From positions 62,001-126,000 of the forward strand of contig NZ_LSIF01000009.1 in assembly GCF_001556105.1 (NCBI RefSeq): a stretch of DNA of 64,000 nt. Reading direction: 5' to 3'. Position 1 is the stretch's first letter. Every line of letters begins with the position of its first letter. Origin of the DNA: Pseudoxanthomonas mexicana. GTDB taxonomy: Bacteria; Pseudomonadota; Gammaproteobacteria; Xanthomonadales; Xanthomonadaceae. Shown piece by piece: positions 28,007-36,969 of the stretch. The notes under the pieces were generated by a model. That model was given only the letters and a program-made list of their open reading frames with translations. It did not search any database and was not told the origin of the DNA. Made by a program: the position numbers and the translations under genes.

Positions 28007-30025
28007 TCAGCGCCAGATCCGGATCTGGGCCGCTTCCTGCGCCTGCATCGGCTGGCCGGCCTTGCAGGTGAACGTCTGCGCGAAAGACGGCAGCTGGGTC
28101 AGTGGGCCGTTGGCGCGCCACTGGCCGGGGGCATGCACGTCGATGGCGGCACGTTGCGCGGCTTCCGTTTCGGACAGGTTCTGCGCCCACAGCGTGGCCC
28201 AGGCCTTGTAGAACGATTGCTTTGCGCCGGCATTCGCCTGCGGCTCGGTGGTGGCGAAGGCATCCCATGCCAGTTCCACGCCGGCCAGGTCGGCCAGGTT
28301 CTCGTCGCGCGTCAGCGCACCGTTGACCTTGACGTTCTTCAGGCCGGGGAACGCGTAAGCGTTGTACTGCGTGGCCACCTTGTCGCCCAGCGCATTCCAC
28401 GCGGCGACATCGGCGGGCGTCCACCAGTCGCGCAGCTGGCCCTTGGCGTCGACCATGCGGCCCTTCACGTCGAAGCCGCGGCTCAGCTCGTGGCCGACCA
28501 GCGCGCCGAACGCACCGTACTGCACGGCAGCCGGCTGCTTCGCATCGAAGATCTCTTCCTGCAACACGGCAGCAGTGATGATCAGCCGGTTCTGCGCCAG
28601 GTCGTAGGCGAGCGCCGGCTGCTGCGGCAGCACGTCCCAGCGGCGGGCGTTGCCCTTGCCGATGCGCTTCATCTCTTCGCGATGGCGCCACGTCGACGCG
28701 ATCAGGATGTTGCCGCCGAAGCTGCCGCGGCCCATCGGCTGCACGCTGTAGTCGAGGTCGCGCTTGGGCGTGCCGACTTCGATCTTCAGCTTGTCCAGCT
28801 TGGCCTTGGCTTCGGCCTTGGCGGCCTCGCTCAGCCAGGTGTTGCGCTCGAGGCCGCGGTCCAGCGCATCTCGTACCTGGCCGGCGATCTGTTCGGCGCG
28901 GCGCTTGTGGTCGGTGGGGACGTAGCGCTCGGCGTATTCCTTGCCCAGCATCGGGCCGGCGGCGAGGTTGATCGCGTCCAGCACCTGCTGCCAGCGCGGC
29001 GCCGGCGTGGTTTCGCCGCGCAGCACGCGGCCGCGGAAATCGAACTCGGCGTCGCGGAACGGCTTGGCCAGGTAGGGTGCCATCGCGTCACCCACGCGCC
29101 AGCGCAGATAGGCCTTCCACTGGTCGGGCTTGAGGCTGCCCACCAGGCCGTCGAGGCGCTTGAACAGCGCCGGGTCGGCCATCGACACGGTGTCGTCGTT
29201 GACGCCTTGCGCCTTGAGGAAGGCATCGAGCTGCAGGTTGCGGTACTGCTTGCCGAGGTCCTTGGTCGCGACCGGGGCGTAGTTCGCGAACGGACTGCGC
29301 AGGTCGACCAACGGCTTGGACACCTGGGCCAGCTTGGTTTCCACGTCGATGACGAGAGCGGATTCGGCATCCAGCTTGGCGGCCGGCGTGCCGGTCAGTG
29401 CCAGCACCTGCTTCACATAGGTGCGGTAGCGGCCGAGCAGTTCGCGGGTGTCGGCGTCGGTGCGGGTGTAGTAGGCCGGGTCGGGCAGGCCCAGGCCGCC
29501 CTGCATGAAGTAGCCGATGTGGCGGTCCAGCGCCTGCAGGTCCACGTCAGGACTGAAGTTGAACGCGACCGGCACGCCGACCTGGTGCAGCGCGGCGATG
29601 GCGGGCGCCACGTCCTTTGGCTTCTTGATGGCGTTGATGCGGTCCAGCAGCGGCGCGATCGGCTTGGAACCGTCGGCTTCCACGGCGGCTTCATCCAGGC
29701 CGCTGGCCCAGAAGTCGCCCAGCAGCTTCTGCACGTTGCCCTGCGGTGCCTTCATCGCGCCGTCGAGCAGGGTGCGTTGTTGTTCCAGCGTGCGCTCACG
29801 GAACGCGCCCAGCACGCTCACGGCACCGTCAGTGGCCGACGCCGGGTTCTTCTTCAGCCAGTCGGCGTTGGTGGCGCTGTAGAAGTCGGCGCACTGGGCG
29901 CTGACGGCCGGTGCGGCGGGGGCGCGCTTCTTGCGCTGTGCTTCGGCATCCGGGGCGCCCAGGGCGAGGACAAGGGCGAAGGCGATCAGGGTGGGGCGGC
30001 CGAGAGCAGGGCGCGGGCTGGGCAT
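28007..30025 (-). CDS. M13-family peptidase homologue with broken zinc motif
   Basis: A 672-residue exported neprilysin-like protein (signal peptide PTLIAFALVLALGAPDAEA; ATG 30034 is an alternative start). The HExxH zinc motif reads HELSR: H512 and catalytic E513 remain, but the second histidine is R516. The NAYYNP substrate-binding block before it is also lost (ALAYDLAQNR). The third ligand region ENLADLAGV remains. The neighbouring paralogue keeps HEMTH and NAYYNP. It is therefore probably an inactive or altered-metal pseudopeptidase despite full length. A sequencing error is unlikely, as a whole codon differs and the frame is intact. Confidence 0.88.
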   Translation of the reverse strand: MPSPRPALGRPTLIAFALVLALGAPDAEAQRKKRAPAAPAVSAQCADFYSATNADWLKKNPASATDGAVSVLGAFRERTLEQQRTLLDGAMKAPQGNVQKLLGDFWASGLDEAAVEADGSKPIAPLLDRINAIKKPKDVAPAIAALHQVGVPVAFNFSPDVDLQALDRHIGYFMQGGLGLPDPAYYTRTDADTRELLGRYRTYVKQVLALTGTPAAKLDAESALVIDVETKLAQVSKPLVDLRSPFANYAPVATKDLGKQYRNLQLDAFLKAQGVNDDTVSMADPALFKRLDGLVGSLKPDQWKAYLRWRVGDAMAPYLAKPFRDAEFDFRGRVLRGETTPAPRWQQVLDAINLAAGPMLGKEYAERYVPTDHKRRAEQIAGQVRDALDRGLERNTWLSEAAKAEAKAKLDKLKIEVGTPKRDLDYSVQPMGRGSFGGNILIASTWRHREEMKRIGKGNARRWDVLPQQPALAYDLAQNRLIITAAVLQEEIFDAKQPAAVQYGAFGALVGHELSRGFDVKGRMVDAKGQLRDWWTPADVAAWNALGDKVATQYNAYAFPGLKNVKVNGALTRDENLADLAGVELAWDAFATTEPQANAGAKQSFYKAWATLWAQNLSETEAAQRAAIDVHAPGQWRANGPLTQLPSFAQTFTCKAGQPMQAQEAAQIRIWR

Positions 30026-30170
30026 CAGGAACATCCGGGAGTTCAGGGGTCGGGCGATTCTAGCAAGCGCGTCGTCGATGCCCCGTCGGTCGTCGATGGG
30101 AATCCCGCCGCGGGTGGCGACTTTTGCGGGCACGCGTCACAGCTCGGTGATTCGCCGGCTTCAGAAAGGA

Positions 30171-30195
30171 AAAGGCCCGGACATGCCGGGCCTTT
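30171..30195 (-). terminator. Terminator after the second M13 gene
   Basis: AAAGGCCCGG and CCGGGCCTTT form a 10-bp stem with a 5-nt loop, 26 nt beyond the stop codon of the minus-strand gene. CCTTTTCC follows on that strand. Confidence 0.7.
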
Positions 30196-30220
30196 CCAGC
30201 TCACGACGGGACGCGCGCGC

Positions 30221-32332
30221 TTACCAGATCACGACCTGCTGATTGCCGGTGCGCACCATCGCCTCGCCGGCCTTGCACGAGAACGCGGCGGCGAACGTGG
30301 GCAGGTTCGACGGCGCGCCGATCGCGCGGAACTGCGCCGGGGCGTGCTCGTCGGTGGCGATGCGGTTCTTCAGTTCTTCCGGGGTGAAGTTGCGGCGCCA
30401 CACGGTGGCCCAGTTGAGGAAGAAGCGCTGGTCGCGCGTCAGGCCATCGGTCTTCGGGTCCGGCGTGTCGCCTGCGGCCGCCTTCATGGCGTCGTAGGCG
30501 GTGGCCAGGCCGCCGAGATCGGCGATGTTCTCGCCCAGCGTGTGCTTGCCGTTGATCGCCTGGCCTGCGTCGGTGCGGTAGCCATCGAACTGCGCCACCA
30601 GCTTCGCGGTCAGCGCCTTGAAACCCTTGGTGTCGGCATCGCTCCACCAGTTCTCGAACTTGCCGGTGGCACCGAAGCGGCTGCCCTGGTCGTCGTAGCC
30701 ATGCGTCATCTCATGGCCGATCACCGCGCCGATGCCGCCATAGTTCATCTCGTCCGTGGCGTTCGGGTCGAAGAACGGCGGCTGCAGGATGGCGGCCGGG
30801 AACACGATCTCGTTCTGGAACGGGTTGTAGTAGGCGTTGACCATCTGCGGCGGCATGCCCCACTCGCTCTTGTCCACGGGCTTGCCGATCTTGCCCAGGT
30901 CCCATTTGTAGTTGAACGCCTGGGCGGCCAGCACGTTGCCGTAGTAACTGTCGCGGCCGGTGGCCAGGCCGGACCAGTCGCGCCACTTGTCGGGGTAGCC
31001 GATCTTGGTGGTGAATGCGGCCTGCTTCTCCAGCGCCTTGGCCTTGGTGGCGTCGCTCATCCATGCCAGGTTCTGGATGCGCGCCTTCAGCGCGTTGCCC
31101 AGGTTGGCGACCAGCGTTTCCATCTTCGCCTTGGATTCCGGCGTGAAGGCGACCTTGACGTACATCTGGCCGAGCGCTTCGCCGCTCTGGTTCTCGATGG
31201 TGCCCAGTACGCGCTTCCAGCGGGCCTCGATTTCCTTCTGGCCGCGCAGCGTCTTGCTGTAGAAGTTGAACTGTTCGTTGGCGAACGCATCGCTCAGGTA
31301 AGGCGAGGCGCCATCGATGGTGTGGAAGCGCAGGTAAGCGCGCCAGATGGCGGCGTCGGTGTCGCCCAGCATCGTGCTGACTTCCTGGTGGAAGCCCGGA
31401 ATGGCGAGCGAGAACTGCTGCAGGCCGGTCACGCCCTGGGATTCGAGGAACTTGGTCCACGAGAAGTTGGGCGTCAGCTTGTCGGCGTCGGCGAGGCTGA
31501 CCATGTTGTTGTACAGGCTGACATCGCGAGAAAGGTCTTCGCGGGACTTGGAGGCCTTGGCGAGCCGCGTCTCGAACGCCAGGATCTGGTCCGCCTGCTT
31601 CTTGGCATCGGCAGCCGCCACACCGGACAGTTCGAGCACTTTGGCGATGTGCGCCAGGTAGGCCTTACGGATGTCCTTCTTGTCTGCGTCGAAGTAGAAG
31701 TTCTTGTCCGGCAGGCCCAGGCCGCCCTGCATGGCGACCGCGGTGTTCATGTCCGGATTGCTGAACTCCGGCAGCGCGCCGAAGCCGAACAGCACATTCT
31801 GGCCATTGGCGGCCGTCTGGTTGAGGTGCGCCACGATGGCGTCCTTGTCCTGCAGACCGTCGATGGCAGCCAGCATCGGCTTGATCGGCTCGATGCCCTG
31901 CGCGTTGACCTTGGTCTCGTCCATGCCGGTGGACCACAGGTCGCCGACGATCTTCTCGACACCGGTGGCGCCCGGCATCGCGGCGGCCTGTTCGGCCAGT
32001 TGCTTCTGCACGGCGGTGGAGCGTTCGGCCAGCATCTCGAACGCGCCCCAGCTGGTGCGGTCACTGGGGATCGCATTGGCGGCCAGCCACTTGCCGTTCG
32101 CATAGCCAGCGAAATCGGTGCAGGCGTTCTTGGTGGTGTCGAGGTCGCCGATCTGGAAGCGGTTCACGCCGGGCAGGGCGCTCTCGTCCAGCGTCAGGGC
32201 CTGCGTGGCCGGCGCCTGGGCGGCGGCATCGGCAGCGGGGGCGGGGGCGGCGTCTTCCTTCTTCGCGCAGGCAGCCAGCACGGTGGCGACGGCGAGCGAC
32301 AACATCAGGATCTGGGGTTTACGGGCGATCAC
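30221..32332 (-). CDS. M13-family zinc metallopeptidase lipoprotein
   Basis: A 703-residue neprilysin/PepO-type oligopeptidase. The N-terminus is a lipoprotein signal (MLSLAVATVLAAC, Cys ~22) followed by an Ala/Pro-rich linker. Active-site features are intact: NAYYNPFQNEIVFPAAILQP, HEMTH (H540, E541, H544), the third ligand in GENIADLGG, and the C-terminal CKAGEAM...W. It starts with GTG; GGAG 6 nt upstream and the RK residues needed in the n-region support this over ATG 32305. It is followed by a full-length but degenerate paralogue, an apparent tandem duplication. Confidence 0.94.
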   Translation of the reverse strand: MIARKPQILMLSLAVATVLAACAKKEDAAPAPAADAAAQAPATQALTLDESALPGVNRFQIGDLDTTKNACTDFAGYANGKWLAANAIPSDRTSWGAFEMLAERSTAVQKQLAEQAAAMPGATGVEKIVGDLWSTGMDETKVNAQGIEPIKPMLAAIDGLQDKDAIVAHLNQTAANGQNVLFGFGALPEFSNPDMNTAVAMQGGLGLPDKNFYFDADKKDIRKAYLAHIAKVLELSGVAAADAKKQADQILAFETRLAKASKSREDLSRDVSLYNNMVSLADADKLTPNFSWTKFLESQGVTGLQQFSLAIPGFHQEVSTMLGDTDAAIWRAYLRFHTIDGASPYLSDAFANEQFNFYSKTLRGQKEIEARWKRVLGTIENQSGEALGQMYVKVAFTPESKAKMETLVANLGNALKARIQNLAWMSDATKAKALEKQAAFTTKIGYPDKWRDWSGLATGRDSYYGNVLAAQAFNYKWDLGKIGKPVDKSEWGMPPQMVNAYYNPFQNEIVFPAAILQPPFFDPNATDEMNYGGIGAVIGHEMTHGYDDQGSRFGATGKFENWWSDADTKGFKALTAKLVAQFDGYRTDAGQAINGKHTLGENIADLGGLATAYDAMKAAAGDTPDPKTDGLTRDQRFFLNWATVWRRNFTPEELKNRIATDEHAPAQFRAIGAPSNLPTFAAAFSCKAGEAMVRTGNQQVVIW

Positions 32333-32362
32333 GGGTTACTCCGGCCCTGGGCAGGGCAATCG

Positions 32363-32387
32363 AAAAAAGGAACCCCCGAGGCGGGGG
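32363..32387 (-). terminator. Terminator after the CHASE2-GGDEF gene
   Basis: CCCCCG-AGG-CGGGGG stem with a T6 tract on the minus strand, ~108 nt beyond the stop codon. The remaining 32388-32494 gap shows nothing else clear. Confidence 0.75.
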
Positions 32388-32494
32388 CGTGGCCGGACTC
32401 TACGCCTGTCGGGAACCGGGCAGGTGTGTCGAAGGTCATGGGCCTTCACGGGAACCCTGGCGGCATGCGCGGACGTTCCGGGGTGCCGCGATGC

Positions 32495-34204
32495 TCACGC
32501 CCGCGTCGCGGACGTCCCGACGGGCTCGTGTTCGCCCGTGTTGCTGAAGCTGCGATTGCGGCCGGCCTGCTTGGCACGGTAGAGCGCGGCGTCGGCGCGG
32601 TCGAACACGTCCTCCGGCCCGGCGTCGTCGCCGGTCAGGTAGGTGTGGATGCCGACGCTGGCCGTGAACGGCGGCGGTGCGCTGGCATTCGCACCATGCG
32701 GCTTGCGCCCGTGGTGGGCCAGGTCCACGTGGATGGTGGTCGCGATGGTGGCCGCGGCCTGCGCCGAGGTCTCGGGCAGCAGCACCGCGAACTCGTCGCC
32801 ACCGAGTCGGGCGACCAGGTCGCGCGGGCGTCGCGCGCGGCTGCGCAGGATCCGGCCGAGCGCCTTCAGCGCGGCGTCGCCGGCCGCATGGCCCTGGGTG
32901 TCGTTGAGTTGCTTGAAGTGGTCGATGTCCATCACCAGCAGCGACAACGGCTGGCCGCTACGGCGCGCGATGCGCAGCTCATGGTCCAGCGCATGGTCGA
33001 AGCGGCTGCGGTTGGCCAACCCGGTCAGCGCGTCCGACTGCGCCTGGTGGTGGGTGCGCCGCAGCAGCCGGTAGATCCATAGCGAAGCGCCCAGCGCCAG
33101 GACGAGCATCGCGGGCACGGGCGAGAACCAGAGATGGCCGTAGCGCAGCAGCAGCACGGACAGCACCAGGGTGGCGGCCATCGTGAGCATGGTGGGACGC
33201 CAGATGCGACGCAGGCCAGGCAGCAGCGACAACAGCAACGGCAGCGAGACCAGCGCCGCCGCCAGCGCCGCCTGCCAGCCCTCCGACATCGGCGTGATGG
33301 CCGCGCGCTTCAACAGCATGTTCAGCAGATTGGCCTGGTAATCGGTGCCGCTCATGCTGGCGGTGGGCGCCTGCCCGGGCGCACGCGCCAGCGGTCCCAT
33401 GCCGGTCGCGCTGACGCCCACGACGATCCAGTTGCCGCGCAGCAGCGAGGCCGGAATGCGCTGGTTGAGGACGTCGGTGTACGACACGTGGCGGAAGGCA
33501 TTCGGTGGCGACGTGAAGGGGACCAGCACCTCGTGGTCGCGGACCCATTCGTAGAGCGATACAGGCTCCAGACCGGTGGTCACCAAGCGGCGTCCCGGCA
33601 ATTCGGTGCCGGCACCGGCTGGCTGGTCCAACTGCAGCAGGGCCAGCGCCAGGGCCGGCCAGTGGGGGGATCCCAGTCCGGCGCGCAGGTAGGCTTTGCG
33701 CGCCACGCCATCGTCGTCCAGCGCCATTTCGGCGTGACCCAGCGATGCGGCGGACGCCGCGAACTCGGGGATCGGCATCAGCTCCACGGTGGCGCTGTTG
33801 AGCTGCACGGGCTCGGCCAGCACCGGCAGCACGACCCGGCCGCTGCGACCGATCGAGCGGGCCAGCAATGCGTCGCCTTCCGGATCGAACAACGCAGGTT
33901 CGGACAGCAGCACGTTGAACGCGATGCCTTTCACTTCGGTCAGGCGCAGCCGATCGACCAGCTGCGCATGGGTGCGGCGCGACCAGGGCCAGCGGCCCAG
34001 TTCGGCCAGGCTCTTCTGGTCGATGTCGACCACCACGATGCGCGGATCCGCCTCGGGCGCCGCGCCCAGCACCAACCGGTCATAGACCCAGGCGTCGAGC
34101 GACGCGGTCACGCCGGACAGCGTCACCAGGATCACGAGCGCAGCCGCACCCACCGCCGTCAGCAGGCGGGGTTTCCATTTCGGCGATGACGGGGCGGTGC
34201 TCAC
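32495..34204 (-). CDS. CHASE2-domain diguanylate cyclase
   Basis: A 569-residue membrane protein: N-terminal TM (~13-32), extracytoplasmic CHASE2 sensor (~40-310; VVDIDQKSLAELGRWPW, VVGVSATGMG), three TM helices (~320-400) and a GGDEF domain (GGDEF at 468-472, MDIDHFKQLND upstream). The product-inhibition I-site RPRD sits exactly five residues before GGDEF, so it should be an active, feedback-controlled cyclic-di-GMP synthase. The GTG start overlaps the FecR stop (GTGA, 34201-34204), so the two are coupled. The frame extends upstream, but those residues are inside the neighbouring gene and look non-coding. Confidence 0.92.
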   Translation of the reverse strand: MSTAPSSPKWKPRLLTAVGAAALVILVTLSGVTASLDAWVYDRLVLGAAPEADPRIVVVDIDQKSLAELGRWPWSRRTHAQLVDRLRLTEVKGIAFNVLLSEPALFDPEGDALLARSIGRSGRVVLPVLAEPVQLNSATVELMPIPEFAASAASLGHAEMALDDDGVARKAYLRAGLGSPHWPALALALLQLDQPAGAGTELPGRRLVTTGLEPVSLYEWVRDHEVLVPFTSPPNAFRHVSYTDVLNQRIPASLLRGNWIVVGVSATGMGPLARAPGQAPTASMSGTDYQANLLNMLLKRAAITPMSEGWQAALAAALVSLPLLLSLLPGLRRIWRPTMLTMAATLVLSVLLLRYGHLWFSPVPAMLVLALGASLWIYRLLRRTHHQAQSDALTGLANRSRFDHALDHELRIARRSGQPLSLLVMDIDHFKQLNDTQGHAAGDAALKALGRILRSRARRPRDLVARLGGDEFAVLLPETSAQAAATIATTIHVDLAHHGRKPHGANASAPPPFTASVGIHTYLTGDDAGPEDVFDRADAALYRAKQAGRNRSFSNTGEHEPVGTSATRA

Positions 34205-35853
34205 AGGGCCAGCAGTATGAGCAATGCGCCTGCTCCGGCGCCAATCCGGCACCAGCGGCAGGGGACCTCGATCACCTGCGGGGCCGGGAATGGGCCTTCG
34301 AAGCCGTCCACATCGATGGTCTGGGCGCGCAGATACCAAGTGCCGGAACGCAGGCGCGGCAGGGTGATCTGGGCTTCGTCGACGAGTTCGTCCAGCTGCG
34401 GCGCGCTGAAGTCGGGCGTGCGCGACATCTGGAAGCGGTAGCGCTGGCCAGGTTGGCCGGCAGGCCAGCGGAACGTCACGTCGCGCGTGTTGCCGGCGGC
34501 GGCCGTGCCGTCGATCTCGGTGACCTCCGCGAGCGGACGCACGGTGAACGCCAGGCTGTCACCGAAGGGACCGGCCTTGCCCGCGGCATCGACGCTGCGG
34601 ATGCGCCAGTGGTAGTCGCCAGGCGTCAGGGGATCGGGCAGGCGGGCCGAGACCGCGGCATCGACGCGGCCGTGGGCAAGAGGCTGCGCAAATCCGCCGG
34701 CACCGGCGACTTCATAGTCGTAGGCGATCGCGCCGGGCGCCTGCGTCCAGCTCAAGGCGACGTCCGGCGTGCGCACCACGCTGCCTGCCGCGGGTGCGAT
34801 CGAATAGGGCGGAGCGGGCTGGTCGTCGATCCTCAACTCGATGACGGCATCGCGACCTTCCAGTCCGTTCGCGGCGATCGCGCGTACGCGGACGAAGTAA
34901 CGACCAGCGTCCAGTGTCGGCAGGGTGGTGCGGGGCACGTCGCTTTCAGCATCCATACGCAGGCTGTCGAAGGCGCGGTTGGCGCTCACCTGGACGCGGT
35001 ACTGTTGCGCCCCGTCGACCGCCGGCCAGGCCAGATCGGGATGCGCGCTCTGCGACAGTGCGGCAATGCGCGACAGGTCGGGCGCCGGCAACAAGGCGAT
35101 GGGCCTGACCACCGCCTGTCCCGCCGCAACCACCGCACCGTAGCCGGGACGCAGCAGCGCGCCGCGCTGGCGCGGTGCATCCACGGCGACGCGGCCCTCC
35201 AGCACCTCGGTTTGGGTGTGGTCGTCACCGGCCTCGACCCGGAACCGGGTGCCGCGCACCGCGGACGATGCGGTCGGAGTGTCTACGATGAAGTTCGCCG
35301 CCGGCCCGCGCAGGCGCCGGACGTCGTTGCCGATCCTGCCGCGCTGCAGGCGCAGGCGGGTGTCGGCCATGCCGGAGCGGCCGAAACGGGTCAGCCGGTC
35401 GAGCAGCAGTTCGCTGTCGCCGAGCAGCAGCAGGCGCGAACCATCCGCGAACTGCAGGCTCAGCGAGGCGTCGGGAGACGTCTTCAACCGGTAACCCGTG
35501 GCCAGCGACATGCCGGCGGTCACCGGTGCATCGCGGCCAGCGGCCGAGCGCGCGACGGCATTGCCCTGCAGGGCCACGACCCTGGCATTCGCAGGCTGGC
35601 GGTCCAGCCACTGCAACGGGATCCGCAGCGTGCTGCCGGGCGGCAACTGGTACGGGTTGGCGATGCGGTTGTGTTCCTGCAATCGCTGCCACGGAACCGA
35701 CGGTTTGAGGTAGGCACCGGTCACGTCCCACAAGGTGTCGCCGGGTCGGACCCGGTAGACCCATTCCTGTGCCTGGGCCGACCACGACGCCAGCAACAGC
35801 ATCGCCAGTCCCCATCCCAGCCATCCCTTTCCCTGGATTGCCCGCTTCTGCAT
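34201..35853 (-). CDS. Exported LysM / FecR-domain protein with Fn3-like repeats
   Basis: A 550-residue envelope protein. Order: signal peptide (cleavage after AQA, ~28), LysM (~32-80; RVRPGDTLWDVTGAYL), FecR domain (~95-230; TGYRLKTSPDASLSLQFADG, VDTPTASSAVRGTRFRV), two to three fibronectin-like repeats (~255-530; LAWPAVDGAQQYRVQVS, VALSWTQAPGAIAYDYEV, VTFRWPAGQPGQRYRFQMS) and a hydrophobic C-terminal anchor (GAGAGALLILLAL). It probably senses or binds the cell wall and passes the state to the co-translated CHASE2 cyclase. That link is inference; no sigma/TonB partner is nearby. Confidence 0.88.
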   Translation of the reverse strand: MQKRAIQGKGWLGWGLAMLLLASWSAQAQEWVYRVRPGDTLWDVTGAYLKPSVPWQRLQEHNRIANPYQLPPGSTLRIPLQWLDRQPANARVVALQGNAVARSAAGRDAPVTAGMSLATGYRLKTSPDASLSLQFADGSRLLLLGDSELLLDRLTRFGRSGMADTRLRLQRGRIGNDVRRLRGPAANFIVDTPTASSAVRGTRFRVEAGDDHTQTEVLEGRVAVDAPRQRGALLRPGYGAVVAAGQAVVRPIALLPAPDLSRIAALSQSAHPDLAWPAVDGAQQYRVQVSANRAFDSLRMDAESDVPRTTLPTLDAGRYFVRVRAIAANGLEGRDAVIELRIDDQPAPPYSIAPAAGSVVRTPDVALSWTQAPGAIAYDYEVAGAGGFAQPLAHGRVDAAVSARLPDPLTPGDYHWRIRSVDAAGKAGPFGDSLAFTVRPLAEVTEIDGTAAAGNTRDVTFRWPAGQPGQRYRFQMSRTPDFSAPQLDELVDEAQITLPRLRSGTWYLRAQTIDVDGFEGPFPAPQVIEVPCRWCRIGAGAGALLILLAL

Positions 35854-36189
35854 CGCCCGCTCCCGCGCCTGCCGTACGAAATGTTGAATCGGTCACAATT
35901 ATAAGCGGGTCCGATGGTCGCACTGGCCGGTTGCACGCGTTTTTCTCGTCACCTCACAATTGGCCGCGAGGCTGCCTCATGGCGAGCCACCCCAGAGACC
36001 GGCAATGTGCCGTGCCCGCCGGTACGGTTCCGCCGCATCGCGATGGTTCGGCACGACCACGGTCAGGCGTTGTCGGGAAGCGCAGCAGCACGTTTCAGAA
36101 GCCGATGGTCTTCGCCCTGCAGTCGCACCGAGACGTAGCGCGCCGCGTGTCCTGGGGCATGCCAAGGGCACGCGGTGCAGCGCACGGGC
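35854..36189. other. 336-nt gap between FecR and yhhQ genes
   Basis: It holds the likely FecR promoter at 35898-35903. A minus-strand open frame (36063-36257) ends in a protein-like tail, YVSVRLQGEDHRLLKRAAAL, but it begins inside yhhQ and has no good start codon or ribosome-binding site outside it, so I do not call it a gene. TCACAATT occurs twice (35893 and 35954). No terminator with a T-run is visible for yhhQ. Confidence 0.4.
35898..35903 (-). promoter_or_regulatory. -10 element of the FecR/CHASE2 operon
   Basis: A consensus TATAAT on the minus strand, 44 nt before ATG 35853, in a locally AT-rich patch. No clear -35 is present, which could mean activator-dependent transcription. Confidence 0.45.
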
Positions 36190-36966
36190 TCAGTCGAGGG
36201 CGGCTTCGTCCCGCAGTTGCCGTTCGCGCTCGTGGCCGAGGTAGCGCCGGATGCCATACCGCATCAGGTACAGCAGCGGGATCAACGCGATCGCGGCCAG
36301 CATCTTGTAGAGGTAGTTGACGGTGCTGACCGCCAGGAACAGCGAGGTCGGCCACTGCTGCGGCCCCAGCACGAAGGCGATGTAGATCACCACGAAGCTG
36401 TCCACCAGCTGCGAGATCGCGGTCGAGCCGGTCGCCCGCAGCCACACCCAGCGCTCGCCGGTGGCGTTGCGGATGCGATGGAATACCGAAACGTCGATCA
36501 GCTGGCCCACCAAGAAGGCTACGACCGAACCGGCAATCGTCCACATGCCCTGGCCGAAGATCGCGGCGAAGGCCTTCTGGTAGTCCGGTACGCCCTGCGA
36601 TTGCGCGGCGTCCACCCACCAGTCGGCCGGCGCCAGCGCGATGGCGGCTAACGCGAAGAGGAAGCCGTAGACGATCAGGGCGACCGCCAGCCACGAGATG
36701 AAGCGCACGCCGCGCTTGCCGAAGAACTCGTTGATGGTGTCGGTCAGGACGAAGACGAACGGCCACAACAGCGTGCCGGCGGTGAAACTGAGCGAGCCGG
36801 TCTGGCCGAACAGGTTCCATTCCAGCGGCGCGATGCCCAGCGTGTCTTCAAGCGCGAAGATCTTGACGCCGATGAACTCGGCGAGCACGGCGTTCGCGCA
36901 GAACACCGCCGCCAGCACGATGAAGAGGCGGACCGCGCGGTCGTCCAGCGTGCGCGGCGCCTGCAT
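36190..36966 (-). CDS. yhhQ: Queuosine precursor transporter YhhQ (DUF165/VUT_1)
   Basis: A 258-residue inner-membrane protein with ~6 TM helices that imports preQ0/preQ1 queuosine precursors. Family blocks are ANAVLAEFIGVKIF, FTAGTLLWPFVFVLTDTINEFFG and the charged VGQLIDVSVFHRIRN, ending with SQLVDSFVVIYIAF and a basic tail. It uses substrates of the queA/tgt pathway found 24 kb upstream. Three nucleotides separate it from the DUF502 gene, so they share a transcript. Confidence 0.92.
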   Translation of the reverse strand: MQAPRTLDDRAVRLFIVLAAVFCANAVLAEFIGVKIFALEDTLGIAPLEWNLFGQTGSLSFTAGTLLWPFVFVLTDTINEFFGKRGVRFISWLAVALIVYGFLFALAAIALAPADWWVDAAQSQGVPDYQKAFAAIFGQGMWTIAGSVVAFLVGQLIDVSVFHRIRNATGERWVWLRATGSTAISQLVDSFVVIYIAFVLGPQQWPTSLFLAVSTVNYLYKMLAAIALIPLLYLMRYGIRRYLGHERERQLRDEAALD

Positions 36967-36969
36967 CGC

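Noticed and set aside
27989..33082. Plus-strand open frame of ~1700 codons
   Set aside because: It runs antisense across both M13 genes and part of the cyclase gene. Its composition (Arg/Gly/Val/His-rich) is the shadow expected from GC-rich third positions, with no family resemblance.
36063..36257. Small minus-strand frame with a protein-like C-terminus
   Set aside because: Its start lies inside yhhQ and it has no ribosome-binding site; the tail is suggestive but too short to support a gene.
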